Assembly (NCBI GenBank): GCA_026770615.1
Contig: MU631333.1
Coordinates: 323,394-340,006, forward strand
Source: Pavlovales sp. CCMP2436
Lineage: Eukaryota > Haptophyta > Pavlovophyceae > Pavlovales
Direction of reading: 5' to 3'
DNA: 16,613 nt
The translations under genes were made by a program, and so were the position numbers. Numbering within the stretch: the stretch's first letter is position 1; each line of letters opens with the position of its first letter. Below, piece after piece: positions 6,699-14,940 of this stretch. The notes under the pieces are model-generated. The model was given only the letters and a program-made list of their open reading frames with translations, searched no databases and was not told the origin of the DNA.

Positions 6699-9354
6699 AT
6701 GGCGGCCAAGCGCAGCATGACTGGCGGCCATGATGTTTTGTGCTCAGGCTTCGTATTCGAGAGGAACGCGCGCGCGCGCACGGATGGCGGACAGGGCGAC
6801 CACACCAGGATCAAGCTTGCTCTGCAGACGTATAGGCCGCCTGCGAATGAGACGCAGCGTGAGTACGTCGACGTCTACGAGCTGGGCAAGGCGCTCAAGG
6901 CCGCGCGCAAGCTTAAGCCGCCCGTCCTCCACTTGCTCGAAATTTTGTCGAGCTCCAAGCGGGATGCGAGCGGCTTCTACTACGCGCACGGCTACCGTAA
7001 ACACGGCCTCGGGCGCTTCTATGCAAAGGGTGCCTCGGTGCAGCACCTACCGAGAGGACTGCGCGCGCTGCTCTGCCATGAGGCCGTGGAGGATGTCGAT
7101 TTCGAACAGAGCGCGCCGACGATCTGCCTGGCACTCTGCCAGATCGTGAGCATCAAAGCGCCTGAGCTCGAGACAATCGTGCGCAATCGTGACGCTTGGC
7201 TCAAGCTCGCCTACTGCCACAAGGAGATGGTCTTGAAGGTGATGAACGGCTACTCGCAGGACATGGACCAGTGGCAAGGCAGCCTGCACGAGCTGCGCTC
7301 CGAAATGCGCTTGCTCGACCGTGCCCTCTATGCGAGCGAGCTCTCCGCGCTGACCCGCGCGGTCCTCGGAGAGAACGCCTCCGTGGAAGCGGTGCGCCGC
7401 GCAGCCGTGGACACGCTCGAGGACTGCGCGCTTTCTGTGGTGGTCGAGACGTTTGAGCGCGCGGGCTCCCTCTGCGTCGGCCGCATCTACGATGGCGCGC
7501 ACCAGCTCAAGCACGACATCGACAAGAATCCGCTGGACCTCGCTGCGATCGTCATCAAGGCCAGTGCGGCGGTCAGGCACACGCTCGGCCTGGGGCTGGT
7601 GGCGCGCGTCAAGCGGTTCGAGCCACCGCTCTACCCTGCGACCGGTGCGTACTGCTGCACCGTGGAGGCAGCCATGGCCGCAGACGCGCTCTTCGCGGAG
7701 GACGAGCACCCGCGGCAGACAAAGCCCGCCGCGATTGTCGACCTGATGGCCCACTGCTTCGACAAGCCGTGGTTCGTCGTTTCGCCGTCAGACGAAATGC
7801 GCGTCCTACTGGCGCGCGACATGGTCGACGGCACATGGAGCAAGGACCGGTACGCCTTCAAGAAGTATGCCAAGGCCATCGAAGGCAGGCTCGGCACCGA
7901 CCCTAGGAGTGCGCGTCTCTACGACGAGCTTGCCGACTTTGCCATTTAGGATGCGCCCTCCACGGTGCCGGGGACGGTCTTCGCCAGCAACTACATGATT
8001 AACTACCCCGCGCACTCGATGCTCTTCTCGCACAGCCAGGTGCTCAATTTCGAGACGGGCTCGCACGCGGCCATCCACCCCGAGCAGCGCATCTGGAGTA
8101 GCGCGGTGCTGCACTGGGAGATCCCTGCATCGCCCGTGTACCAGGAGCTTCTGCACTGGGCCGACCACTACATGCGCGACATGGAGCGCACCTGGATGCC
8201 GCCAGCTGCACTGGGAGATTCCTGCACCGCCCGTGTACCAGGAGCTTCTGCACTGGGCCGACCACTACATGCGCGACATGGAGCACACCTGGATGCTGCC
8301 AACCTAAGCAATCAACTCGAGCCATGTGCGGCTCCGTAAGTGCTTCGACCCGCCTGGCGCGGGCGAGACCGAGCTGCAGTGCATCGCAAGGAACGTGGTC
8401 TCCTTGATCGAATCCATCTTTGGGCCCATCCGAAACACGGTGCTCGACCGCATTTGCGCTGCTTTCTTCGAGCGCATGCACAAGCGCCGCGAGTTCATCG
8501 TGCTGAATGGCGCCGGGGCCGAGGACAAGTCGCTCTTCTTCTCGCTGCTGCAGAAAGCCGCCTCGGCCCTGGTCGTCAAGTCAGAGGCGCTTGCCGTTGG
8601 CGGGCGCGGGCTCAGCGGCAATAACGAATCGTGGGAGAGCGCAAAAGGGGCCGCGATCGTCGTCACCGAGGAGGTCGACGGCATCCTGGACGGCAACGTG
8701 TACAAAGACCTGAGCGGCGGGTTCAACGGCGTTTCGATCTGCTGCTCGAAGAAGTACGGCCACGAGATCGAGACCAAGTTCTGCGGACTCGTGGTGCTCC
8801 TGACGAACAGCCGCCTCGACTTCAAGCCATTCGATGAGGCGCTCTCCGATAGGATCATCACCGGACGCATGCCATCCAAATTCGTGCTCTCGGGCGAGCA
8901 AGCCAAGGCTGCGTACGGCTAGAAGGCGCATGTCAAAGTCTACGCGGCGTTCGAAGACGAGCAGTACGTGCAGGGGCTCTTCGTCACCGGTCCGCGCTAC
9001 CTTGTAGCCTTTCTCGCAGCTCTTTACGCGCACTACCGCGAGCGCACGGGGCAGTACGCGCAGCTCGACGCCCGCTACGACGGCAAAAACGAGTACAGCG
9101 CACAGTGCGCCTCGAGTACGCCGGCTGGTGCCTTCGACGCGTACTGGAGAGTGGATGCTGCAGCTGCCAATGAGGGCCGGACTGCCAAGGATATGTTCAA
9201 CGAGATGAAGATGACTACAGGCACAGGCTAGCTGCAATGGAATAACGCCAAAAGCTTCGGGTGGTTTATGATACAGCGATTCAACCCCAAGATGACGGAG
9301 GGTCGCGCACGGACCAAGGTTTGGTACGGCTTTGCACGCGTCGACGAAGACTAA
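6699..9354 (+). pseudogene. TVpol-SF3 helicase replication protein of a polinton-like virus, decayed
   Basis: ATG at 6699. The first 416 codons are open (TAG at 7947-7949). GRFYAKGASVQHLPRGLRAL followed by EDVDFEQSAP (D132, D134) fits motif A of the TVpol family, a relative of family A polymerases; VGRIYDGAHQL (about residue 263) fits the motif C region. The frame continues past the TAG (LNFETGSHAAIHPEQRIW), is duplicated at 8109-8302, and leads into an SF3 helicase: LRKCFDPPGAGETELQ, degenerate P-loop GAGAEDKS (8509-8532), Walker B AIVVTEEV, sensor VVLLTNSRLDF and SDRIITGRMPSKF. Reading continues past TAGs at 8920 and 9229 to TAA at 9352. A TVpol joined to an SF3 helicase is the usual replication protein of polinton-like viruses and virophages; it would copy and unwind viral DNA. 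Damage: the 97-bp duplication (frameshift), TAA at 8304, three TAGs and loss of the P-loop Gly. Confidence 0.72.
8109..8302 (+). repeat. 97-bp tandem duplication inside the replication gene
   Basis: Units 8109-8205 and 8206-8302 differ at about four or five bases and both encode HWEIPA-PVYQELLHWADHY. Because 97 is not a multiple of three, the second unit is in a different frame; that frame is the one used by the helicase downstream. Removal of one unit would restore phase across the junction. Confidence 0.92.
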
Positions 9355-9383
9355 GGATGATTAACTACGAGTGCTCATCTACG

Positions 9384-9455
9384 CGGCGGGCCTCGGGCGG
9401 GCCTAGGGTGGGCCTCGGGCACACCATGGACGAGACCTAGGGCGGGCCTAGGGCG
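9384..9455. repeat. GGGCCTAGGGCGG-type short repeats
   Basis: Degenerate G-rich words (GGGCCTCGGGCGGGCCTAGG, then GGGCCTAGGGCGG) cluster just past the stop codons of the two convergent genes. The G-tracts could in principle form a quadruplex on the plus strand. It also covers the last codons and stop of the minus-strand membrane gene. Confidence 0.4.
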
Positions 9456-9690
9456 GCGGCCGGCCGGTGAGCGCGCGCGTGATGGGCGTCTCGATGGAGA
9501 GCGTGAGGTGTACGGCCTCGCAGAGCAGTAGCGCGCCGGCGAGCGCGGGCAGCAGCGGGCGCCGGTAGGTGCGGGCGAGCGCGCCGGCGATGAGGAGCGA
9601 GCCGGCGAGGTCGACGAGCGCGATCGGGCCCAGGCGACCGAGCGCGTCGTGGTTGAGTGCAGTGGACCCACCCTCGGAGGTCGGGATCGA
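9448..9690 (-). pseudogene. Two-helix membrane protein, copy B, 5' end replaced by a repeat
   Basis: The minus frame ends with TAG at 9450-9448 and reads upstream to the repeat junction at 9690. IPTSEGGSTALNHDALGRLG, then LVDLAGSLLIAGALA and LLPALAGALLLCEAVHLTL, ending SIETPITRAL, aligns along its length with copy A at 3005-3253. Two hydrophobic segments are present. The homologous start of copy A (MLHGLFFPSDGS) has no equivalent ATG here: beyond 9690 the sequence is the 152-bp repeat, so the N-terminus has been lost or replaced. An open frame does continue into the repeat, and a chimeric start there is possible. As with copy A, the gene is convergent with an SF3 helicase gene. Confidence 0.6.
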
Positions 9691-9842
9691 TAGGTTGAGC
9701 GGGCAACCCAACAAGACAATGGCGGACCTGGACATGTACCAGGGCTTTGAGGCCTTCCTCACCGGAGAATTGGGCTCGAGAATAGAATCCTCATATGTCG
9801 GGACAAGGCTACTTCCGGATCCGTTTTACATCTACTTCCGGA
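9691..9842 (+). repeat. 152-bp repeat, copy 1 (identical to the window's right end)
   Basis: From TAGGTTGAGCGGGCAACC to CTACTTCCGGA this segment is identical by eye to 16462-16613. The left edge is sharp: upstream sequences differ (GGGATCGA here, AGCCCTCCC there) and only TAG is shared at the junction. The right edge of the match is set by the window end, so the true repeat may be longer. Confidence 0.95.
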
Positions 9843-9883
9843 TCCGTGTCGCGGAGGGCCCCTTTCGGATCCGTGGGGTGTAG
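9719..9883 (+). CDS. Short ORF, possible N-terminus of the following pseudogene
   Basis: ATG at 9719 opens a 54-residue frame, MADLDMYQGFEAFLTGELG then SRIESSYVGTRLLPDPFYIY, ending in TAG at 9881-9883. The first 41 codons lie in the 152-bp repeat and recur at 16490. It is in the same frame as the first recognisable piece of the downstream pseudogene (from 9975), with the CGGATCCG array in between, so it may be that gene's original 5' end, later interrupted by array growth. No family is recognised; it may be non-coding. Confidence 0.3.
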   Translation: MADLDMYQGFEAFLTGELGSRIESSYVGTRLLPDPFYIYFRIRVAEGPFRIRGV

Positions 9884-9974
9884 AACCGGATCCGTATGGG
9901 CTAGAAGTGGATCCGCGCGCGCACCACAGTGTAAAGCGGATCCGACCGGCGCACCAGAGCGAACAGCGGATCCG
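9816..9974. repeat. Array of seven CGGATCCG palindromes
   Basis: CGGATCCG occurs at 9816, 9839, 9866, 9887, 9937 and 9967, with a variant TGGATCCG at 9908. Spacing is 21-30 bp and the spacers differ in sequence, apart from CTACTT before the first two. The octamer is a perfect palindrome. The array starts inside the 152-bp repeat and ends where coding sequence of the next pseudogene begins. Iteron-like protein binding sites are one possibility; a degenerate minisatellite is another. Confidence 0.8.
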
Positions 9975-10849
9975 TGAGATATGTCCCGGTGCCATACGTG
10001 GATGCTGCCACACGATACCTCTGGGAAGACGTGGATGAGCAGAAGGGGGTCTTATCGGATGTGCAGATGATGAACTTATAGTAGTACAGGGCGTAGAGCG
10101 AACCAATGAAGATGTCAACATCCTTCTTCGGTACTCGCCCGCCAGGTACTCGTGTGCGCCTGAGATATGCAAGAGGTGGTTATTGGCCTACGGGATGCAG
10201 CGCGAGGAGGAAGAGCAGAAGATACCCGATTAGCGATGCAGAGATCTATGGACGCAAACGACCATGATTCGTGGGGTATTATTCAGCGATCGGCACCAGG
10301 GGCGCTGGCGACGCAAATAGCAGAACGCGAGGAATGCGAGCGTAATGATGCGGAGGAGGCAGCAGAATGCGGGGACAGTGTGACTAATGTTCTTCGGGAC
10401 TGGTACGGACGATTGTCTGAGCCGGCCAGTGTAACGGCAGCAGCAAACGCAAAAATTGGGCAAGAAGAATACGATGAAGAAGTAAAAGAGAATTTTGAGG
10501 CGGGAGCTGCACGCTTTGTGGCTAGGCGTGAAAAAAGGACGGAGGCGGACATATTTGGCACCGGAAAACAATGAGGCTAGGCGGATGAGCATACAGGGCT
10601 CGACGTGGGGCTTCGGCCTTAGAGAATCAACAGGTCTTGCATGATAGGTGGTTGCACAGAGAAGAGACTGAACCGGATCAAATGGCAAGAGCGCGACGAG
10701 TTACAAACTCTCCAGCATACCAAACACCGTATGCACCATATACGCCTTACGCGTCAACACTACAAGCAATTACTCCAGCGCCGAGTAACAGACGTGAAGA
10801 CACTGCCTGGATAGGCAGGATGCAAAATGCTGCCGGTCTCCAGTTGTAG
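9975..10849 (+). pseudogene. Unknown gene in five frameshifted pieces, lower GC
   Basis: Coding-like pieces follow one another in frames 2-1-0-1-2: about 9975-10078 (RYVPVPYVDAATRYLWEDVD), 10081-10230 (VQGVERTNEDVNILLRYSPA, then ICKRWLLAYGMQREEEE), 10167-10574 (DSWGIIQRSAPGALA, VTNVLRDWYGRLSEPASV, EEYDEEVKENFEAG), about 10561-10640 (NNEARRMSIQGSTWGFGLRE) and about 10620-10849 (SPAYQTPYAPYTPYASTLQ, ending in TAG). Third codon positions are much less GC-rich than in the neighbouring genes, so this gene has another origin or another mutational history. The product would be hydrophilic, acidic, with a Pro/Tyr-rich tail. Position between the replication and packaging genes suggests a viral gene, perhaps structural, but no family is recognised. 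Confidence 0.5.
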
Positions 10850-10997
10850 CTGACAATGCAGCCGCGCGAAATACACATGGAACTAGGGAACAAGGACGGC
10901 GGCGGCGGCGTAGAGTAACTTGATTCACGCCCAAAGAGGTAATGGGTGGCATGTCTAGATCGATTAAATTTCGAAGTAGTACACCAGAGCTCTCGCA

Positions 10998-11852
10998 ATG
11001 GCCGAAAAGAGCGAGCACGACGGTGCGAGCAGCGACCTCGAGGCGCAGTGGACGCACAAGACCGCGCAGGGCGAGATCAAGAAGAAGTGGATGCCGATGC
11101 TCAACTCGGACAAATACGAGGAGGTCAATATCCCGCGCCTCGCGCAGTGGGACCCGAGCACCACCAAGCTCGACGGCACGGTGGTCACGATTGGCAAGCG
11201 GCGCACGGCAAAGAGCTTCGCCTTCCGACACATTCTGCACTCGCTGGCCGAGCACTTCCTAACGGGCATCTGCATCTCGCAGACCGACGAGCTCAACAAG
11301 TACTGGCGGCAGTACATGCCCTCCAAGCACATTCTCAGCAAATTCGAGCCCGAGATCTTGCACGCCATTTTCGACCGGCAGAAGTCCATTCTGAACGACC
11401 CGCGCCTGACGGAGGAGGAGCGCTAGAAGAAGGCGCGCTTCTTCATCATCTTGGAAGACGTGATTAGCGACAAGCGAATCTGCTACGACGCGGCCATCGC
11501 CGAGCTGTTTGTCGCGGGCCGGCACTACAAGCTCTTCACGATATTACGACGCAGTACGCCAAGGCGATCACGCCGACGCTATGCTCGAATGCGGACTATG
11601 TGCTCATTCTGCACAACAAGCAGGAGGGCCAGAGAGAGGCGCTGACAACGAGGGGTGCTCAAGTGGTTCAAGGCCTCTGATCCGGGTGAATTCTTGCTCG
11701 GCGACGACGACTATTGGGCCAGCTTGAACGACTCGAACAAGGTGCCTGCGCAAAACCACGACCTGCTCATCGATTCGATCCAGCTCGAGTACCCAAACTT
11801 GCAGACCGCGGATAGCCAGCAGCAGCAGCAGCAGCAGCAGCGCCGCGGCTAG
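10998..11852 (+). pseudogene. A32-like DNA packaging ATPase, decayed
   Basis: ATG at 10998. The P-loop region VVTIGKRRTAKSFAFRHIL (GKRRTAKS at 11193-11216), then GICISQTDELNKYWRQYMPS, the Walker B segment FFIILEDVISD (about 11439) and ELFVAGRHYKLFT are the successive motifs of A32-type FtsK/HerA-superfamily ATPases, which pump DNA into the capsid of NCLDVs and related viruses. The downstream piece TTQYAKAITPTLCSNADYVL, also typical, is in a frame shifted by one base (near 11542); the end (GEFLLGDDDYWASLNDSNKV, then a run of eight Gln) is back in the first frame after a second shift near 11650. An in-frame TAG stands at 11424-11426. The usual Gly before Lys in the P-loop is Ala, so the protein would be impaired even if read. 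TAG at 11850-11852 ends the gene and overlaps the stop of the convergent minus-strand ORF. Confidence 0.75.
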
Positions 11853-12049
11853 GCATCAATGACGGCGCCAGTGGACGTAACGTCTGCCGCCTTCGAGTTC
11901 GGCAGTCCGTGGTGGTGCGCCTTCACCAAGATGGGTGGCGCGCCCTTGCGGCTGTACATGTAGTCGCGCACTTTGACCGGCCGGACCTTCACGACGGCGT
12001 CGGGCAGCTGCTCGGCGGCAGCGGCAGGCGGTGCGACGGGGCCAACCAT
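11849..12049 (-). CDS. Small unknown protein convergent with the packaging ATPase
   Basis: ATG at 12049-12047 gives 66 residues: MVGPVAPPAAAAEQLPDAVV, then VKVRPVKVRDYMYSRKGAPP and ILVKAHHHGLPNSKAADVTS, stop TAG at 11851-11849. Third positions are strongly GC-rich on this strand (roughly 40 of 48 codons), supporting coding. The frame stays open far upstream (to 12844), but beyond about 12155 it loses codon bias, so an earlier start is possible only over a short distance. The CTAG at 11849-11852 serves both convergent stop codons. No family is recognised. Confidence 0.45.
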   Translation of the reverse strand: MVGPVAPPAAAAEQLPDAVVKVRPVKVRDYMYSRKGAPPILVKAHHHGLPNSKAADVTSTGAVIDA

Positions 12050-12055
12050 TACTGA

Positions 12056-12292
12056 GTGTACCGCCTCGTCGCCGCCTGCGTGCTGCTCCTCGCGCTTGGG
12101 CTGTGCGCTTCGGTCGACCACGCGCCGACTCGCGGACTCGTAGGTGAGGCGACGCCGCTGATGGAGCTGACGCCACCGACAAAGCTGGTGCGCCAGAGCA
12201 AGCGCGACTATTGTCGCGCGTACGTCTCCGTGGAGTACAAGGCGCTCGTCGCATCGACAATTGTCGCCTGCAAGCCGCAGCCGCCGAGCTGA
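12056..12292 (+). CDS. Possible secreted small protein lacking an ATG
   Basis: The frame lies between TGA at 12053-12055 and TGA at 12290-12292 and begins GTGTACCGC. Read from there it gives a short basic start, a hydrophobic core (LVAACVLLLALGL) and a small-residue end (CAS), as in a signal peptide, followed by about 55 residues (LVRQSKRDYCRAYVSVEYKA). Third-position GC is high, above all in the second half. There is no ATG, so the start may have mutated (ATG to GTG), an upstream exon may be missing, or the frame may be a shadow of a longer minus-strand gene. It sits back to back with the minus-strand ORF, 6 bp apart. Confidence 0.3.
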   Translation: MYRLVAACVLLLALGLCASVDHAPTRGLVGEATPLMELTPPTKLVRQSKRDYCRAYVSVEYKALVASTIVACKPQPPS

Positions 12293-12351
12293 GCAACTGC
12301 GTATTTCTGCCACCGATGCAGACTTTTTGCCTGCGTCATTGCGACCAAATC

Positions 12352-12955
12352 GTACCACATTAACAAAAATTGTAGTATAATGTTGAAAATGTGGCACATT
12401 AAGAACGCTGCCACGCGCGTGGTATGGCGCGCAAGGGCGCGGAGCGCAAGGATGCGAGGGTAGAGTCAGCGCGCCCACTCTGCGATCAGTCCGCTCAACC
12501 CGGCAGCTGCCCCGCCGCCGCCCCGGTCCGAGTTCGAGCACACCGGTGCGACCTTCGAGCGACGAGCGGAGAGCGGTCGGTGCGGTGCGAGCACGCGACC
12601 GACCGCGACGCATCACTGCGCACGCTCTTCTCTTCGGCCCTCGAGCATCGTGTCTGACGGTGTGTCGAGCGGCCAGGCTGTGCGCGCGGGTCGCAGCCTG
12701 GAAGCGCGCGCGCGCCGTCATGGTCCTGCGCCAGATGTAGCGGAGGACGGGAGGTGGCGCGTGCAAGCAACCGCCGCCCTGCGCGAGCCCTAGCTGCCTG
12801 CGGTGGCGACTAGGGCTCGCGCAAGGCGTCGCCACGGCGCGCAACCGTCGCCTGAGCTGCGAGACGTGCGCGCGCCGCCCTCGCTACGTTACTCCGCTGC
12901 CCGCGCGTTGTGTTGCAATTCTATTATGTGTTACTGAAAATCTTTAATGTGGTAC
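12352..12955. repeat. 12-bp inverted repeats about 600 bp apart, possible fold-back element
   Basis: GTACCACATTAA (12352-12363) and its exact complement TTAATGTGGTAC (12944-12955) face each other. A second right-hand copy, TAATGTGGTAC, is at 12961-12971, part of a short tandem repeat containing CTG(A/G)AAATCTTTA. The enclosed DNA is GC-rich and non-coding. No target duplication was found, so a MITE is only a possibility. Confidence 0.35.
12780..12823. repeat. Perfect 14-bp stem hairpin
   Basis: TGCGCGAGCCCTAG (12780-12793) is followed after 16 bases by its exact complement CTAGGGCTCGCGCA (12810-12823). It lies within the possible 600-bp fold-back unit. A transcription or RNA role is not shown. 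Confidence 0.7.
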
Positions 12956-13686
12956 CGTTATAATGTGGTACTGGAAATCTTTATTGTGGAAGAGGTATGA
13001 AGTCCCAAATGTGTGCTGTGTCATTTCCTCGAGCCGCAGTCTTCTGCTGTGCGTACTGTACGACATTCGTCTCACCCGCGAGGCAAAAATGATCCGCTCG
13101 GTGAACAAGCCAGCGTCATCTTTCCCTTCAATGGTAGTTTCGATATATATATATATATATAGCGGCTCAGCATGGTTCAACAGGTGTTGTTCACTCACTG
13201 ACTTGTTCGACGTCAGACGTTAGTCCTGGCAGTAGATTCGTTATTCGACCTGCTCAGCTAGACTCCTAGACTTTCAACTTAGAGGGCGACGGGCTGATCA
13301 CGGACGGAAATGTACCACCAAATTGACCAAAAGCACTTTGCGTATAGCAGTCAGGTAGTAGCCATGGCTCGAAGCTATGAAGCTTAGGCTAATCTGCTAT
13401 TCATCCGCGCGCCGGTTCTCCTTCACGCGCGACTGCCGCCATGACGTAGCTCGCACGTCTGGTTAAATGGGGTGATGCCGGCGAGCTCGATGGCGGTCAT
13501 CAGCTGCCGCTAGGCGGCCGTGTCCCCTGCGTAGCGAGTACAGTTCGTGCAACGTACTTGGCAACGAGTACAGCACGAACCCCTCCCAGGGCGGTGGAGC
13601 GCTATGGCAGCGACCCCGGTATGCTGTATGCGGTGGTCCGCACATGCGGACATCAAAAAGCCACCGACTTTTTGTCTGCCCTTGCA

Positions 13687-14033
13687 GGTGCGCCCCACCT
13701 GGGGTATCACCGTCGGGGCTTGAGCCCCTGGTGCGACCTTCACGCCCGGGGTGTGAATACTTAGCCAGTTAGTTAGTGTGCTTTGGAAACAAATGCATAT
13801 CTACGGCCGCCCCAGCTTGGCGTAGGCAGTAGGTATTTCCAATACTTTTGTCATGTTTCCATAGATGATATTTGAGCCATACCTTGTTATAGATTTCCAT
13901 ATACGTAGTGAATACTATATCCAGGCGACTATTTACAGGTGTATGGTTTAAAAGTCACGTACAAAATTAGTTATAGTCGGCCGGGCTTATCAACTGACCT
14001 AGCATCGAGGTGTGCCCCACCTGGGGCTATCAC
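13687..14033 (+). repeat. Direct repeat pair, GGTGYGCCCCACCTGGGG-YTATCAC
   Basis: Copies at 13687-13710 and 14009-14033 are nearly identical over 24-25 bp; a partial third (GGTGCGGCTATCACAC) lies near 14054. Each contains the self-complementary core CCCCACCTGGGG. Probably remnants of a dispersed repeat family. Confidence 0.55.
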
Positions 14034-14371
14034 AGCAGCGGCATCGGCCCCGGGTGCGGCTATCACACTGATGCCCGAGTAAGGATCTAACCTCAACTCT
14101 TCTGGGATAATCGCGCAAAAGCCTTTAGGAAATCAGTTTTTGTATATGTTGTATCCGTTCTCATCCGTTCTTATCCGTCCGAATTCCGTTCCATTTCCGT
14201 TCTCATACGTTCGAAGAAAGCATACGAACGGATTATATTACCAGCCTTCGTCTCGGTTCAGAACGTACGAGAACGGATGGGAACGGATGCAACGAATTTC
14301 AAAGCGTATTTTCGATGTCTGATTTTCAAGCGAACGGACGAGAACGGATTCATAAAAATAATTTACCATCT

Positions 14372-14422
14372 GTTCATTGCGTTCCTTAAACTTTTTAAGT
14401 GTGCGTTCATTGCGTTTAATAC
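14372..14422 (+). repeat. 51-bp repeat, first copy (second at 14792-14842)
   Basis: GTTCATTGCGTTCCTTAAAC and the following 31 bases match 14792-14842 with about four differences; both copies end GTGCGTTCATTGCGTTTAAT plus AC. The two copies link block 1 and block 2 as products of one duplication of about 420 bp spacing. Confidence 0.8.
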
Positions 14423-14601
14423 GTTTCTTGCGTGCTCAATGAACGCAATGATCGTGTCGTACACCAAGTACGTCGATCCCTAGATAACTTTACACTTTTG
14501 AATACTCCGCACTTCTGAATAATAGGCAGTTCTGCATAATGATTACGATAAAATTTATAATTGCGCCGCAGGCAAGAGCCCCACCGGCCAGATGCAGCGG
14601 G

Positions 14602-14645
14602 TTACACAACGAACCTACGTCGTTTACACAACGAACCTACGTCGT
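14602..14645 (+). repeat. 22-bp perfect tandem repeat
   Basis: Two adjacent identical 22-bp units that begin TTACACAACGAACC and end TACGTCGT lie between the two minisatellite blocks. Each contains a near-palindrome AACGA...TCGTT. Confidence 0.85.
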
Positions 14646-14940
14646 TTTAACTTATGCTGCACTTGATCGAAAAAGAGCTTCACGGTCTTAAGCATCGATC
14701 AAAGCGGAGCAACCCATGGTTATCCTGCTCTATCAAAATAGAGCATATCCGTGCTCATTCGTTCTCATCCGTTCTCGTCCGTTTTCCACCCGTTCATTGC
14801 GTTCATTAAACATTTTAAGGGTGCGTTCATTGCGTTTAATACATCCGTTCTAGTGAACGGATGAGAACGGATGAGAACGTAACGAGTACGTTTGTTGCGT
14901 TCTCAGAGATGCGTTCATTGCGTTCGCAAAGATGAACGGA

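Noticed and set aside
7047..7754. 235-codon minus-strand ORF
   Set aside because: Shadow of the TVpol domain on the other strand.
8581..9237. 218-codon minus-strand ORF
   Set aside because: Shadow of the helicase domain; the plus strand carries ordered SF3 motifs.
9816..9974. CRISPR array
   Set aside because: The repeat is only 8 bp, spacing is irregular, the context is eukaryotic and no cas-like gene is present.
12050..12844. Upstream extension of the minus-strand ORF to 12844
   Set aside because: Codon bias is lost beyond about 12155 and the sequence is low-complexity Arg/Ala/Pro; length is explained by high GC.
13687..13760. tRNA-like or terminator-like hairpins around GGGGCTTGAGCCCC
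   Set aside because: No D, anticodon and T-arm set could be assembled, and the motif recurs at 14009 as part of a repeat.
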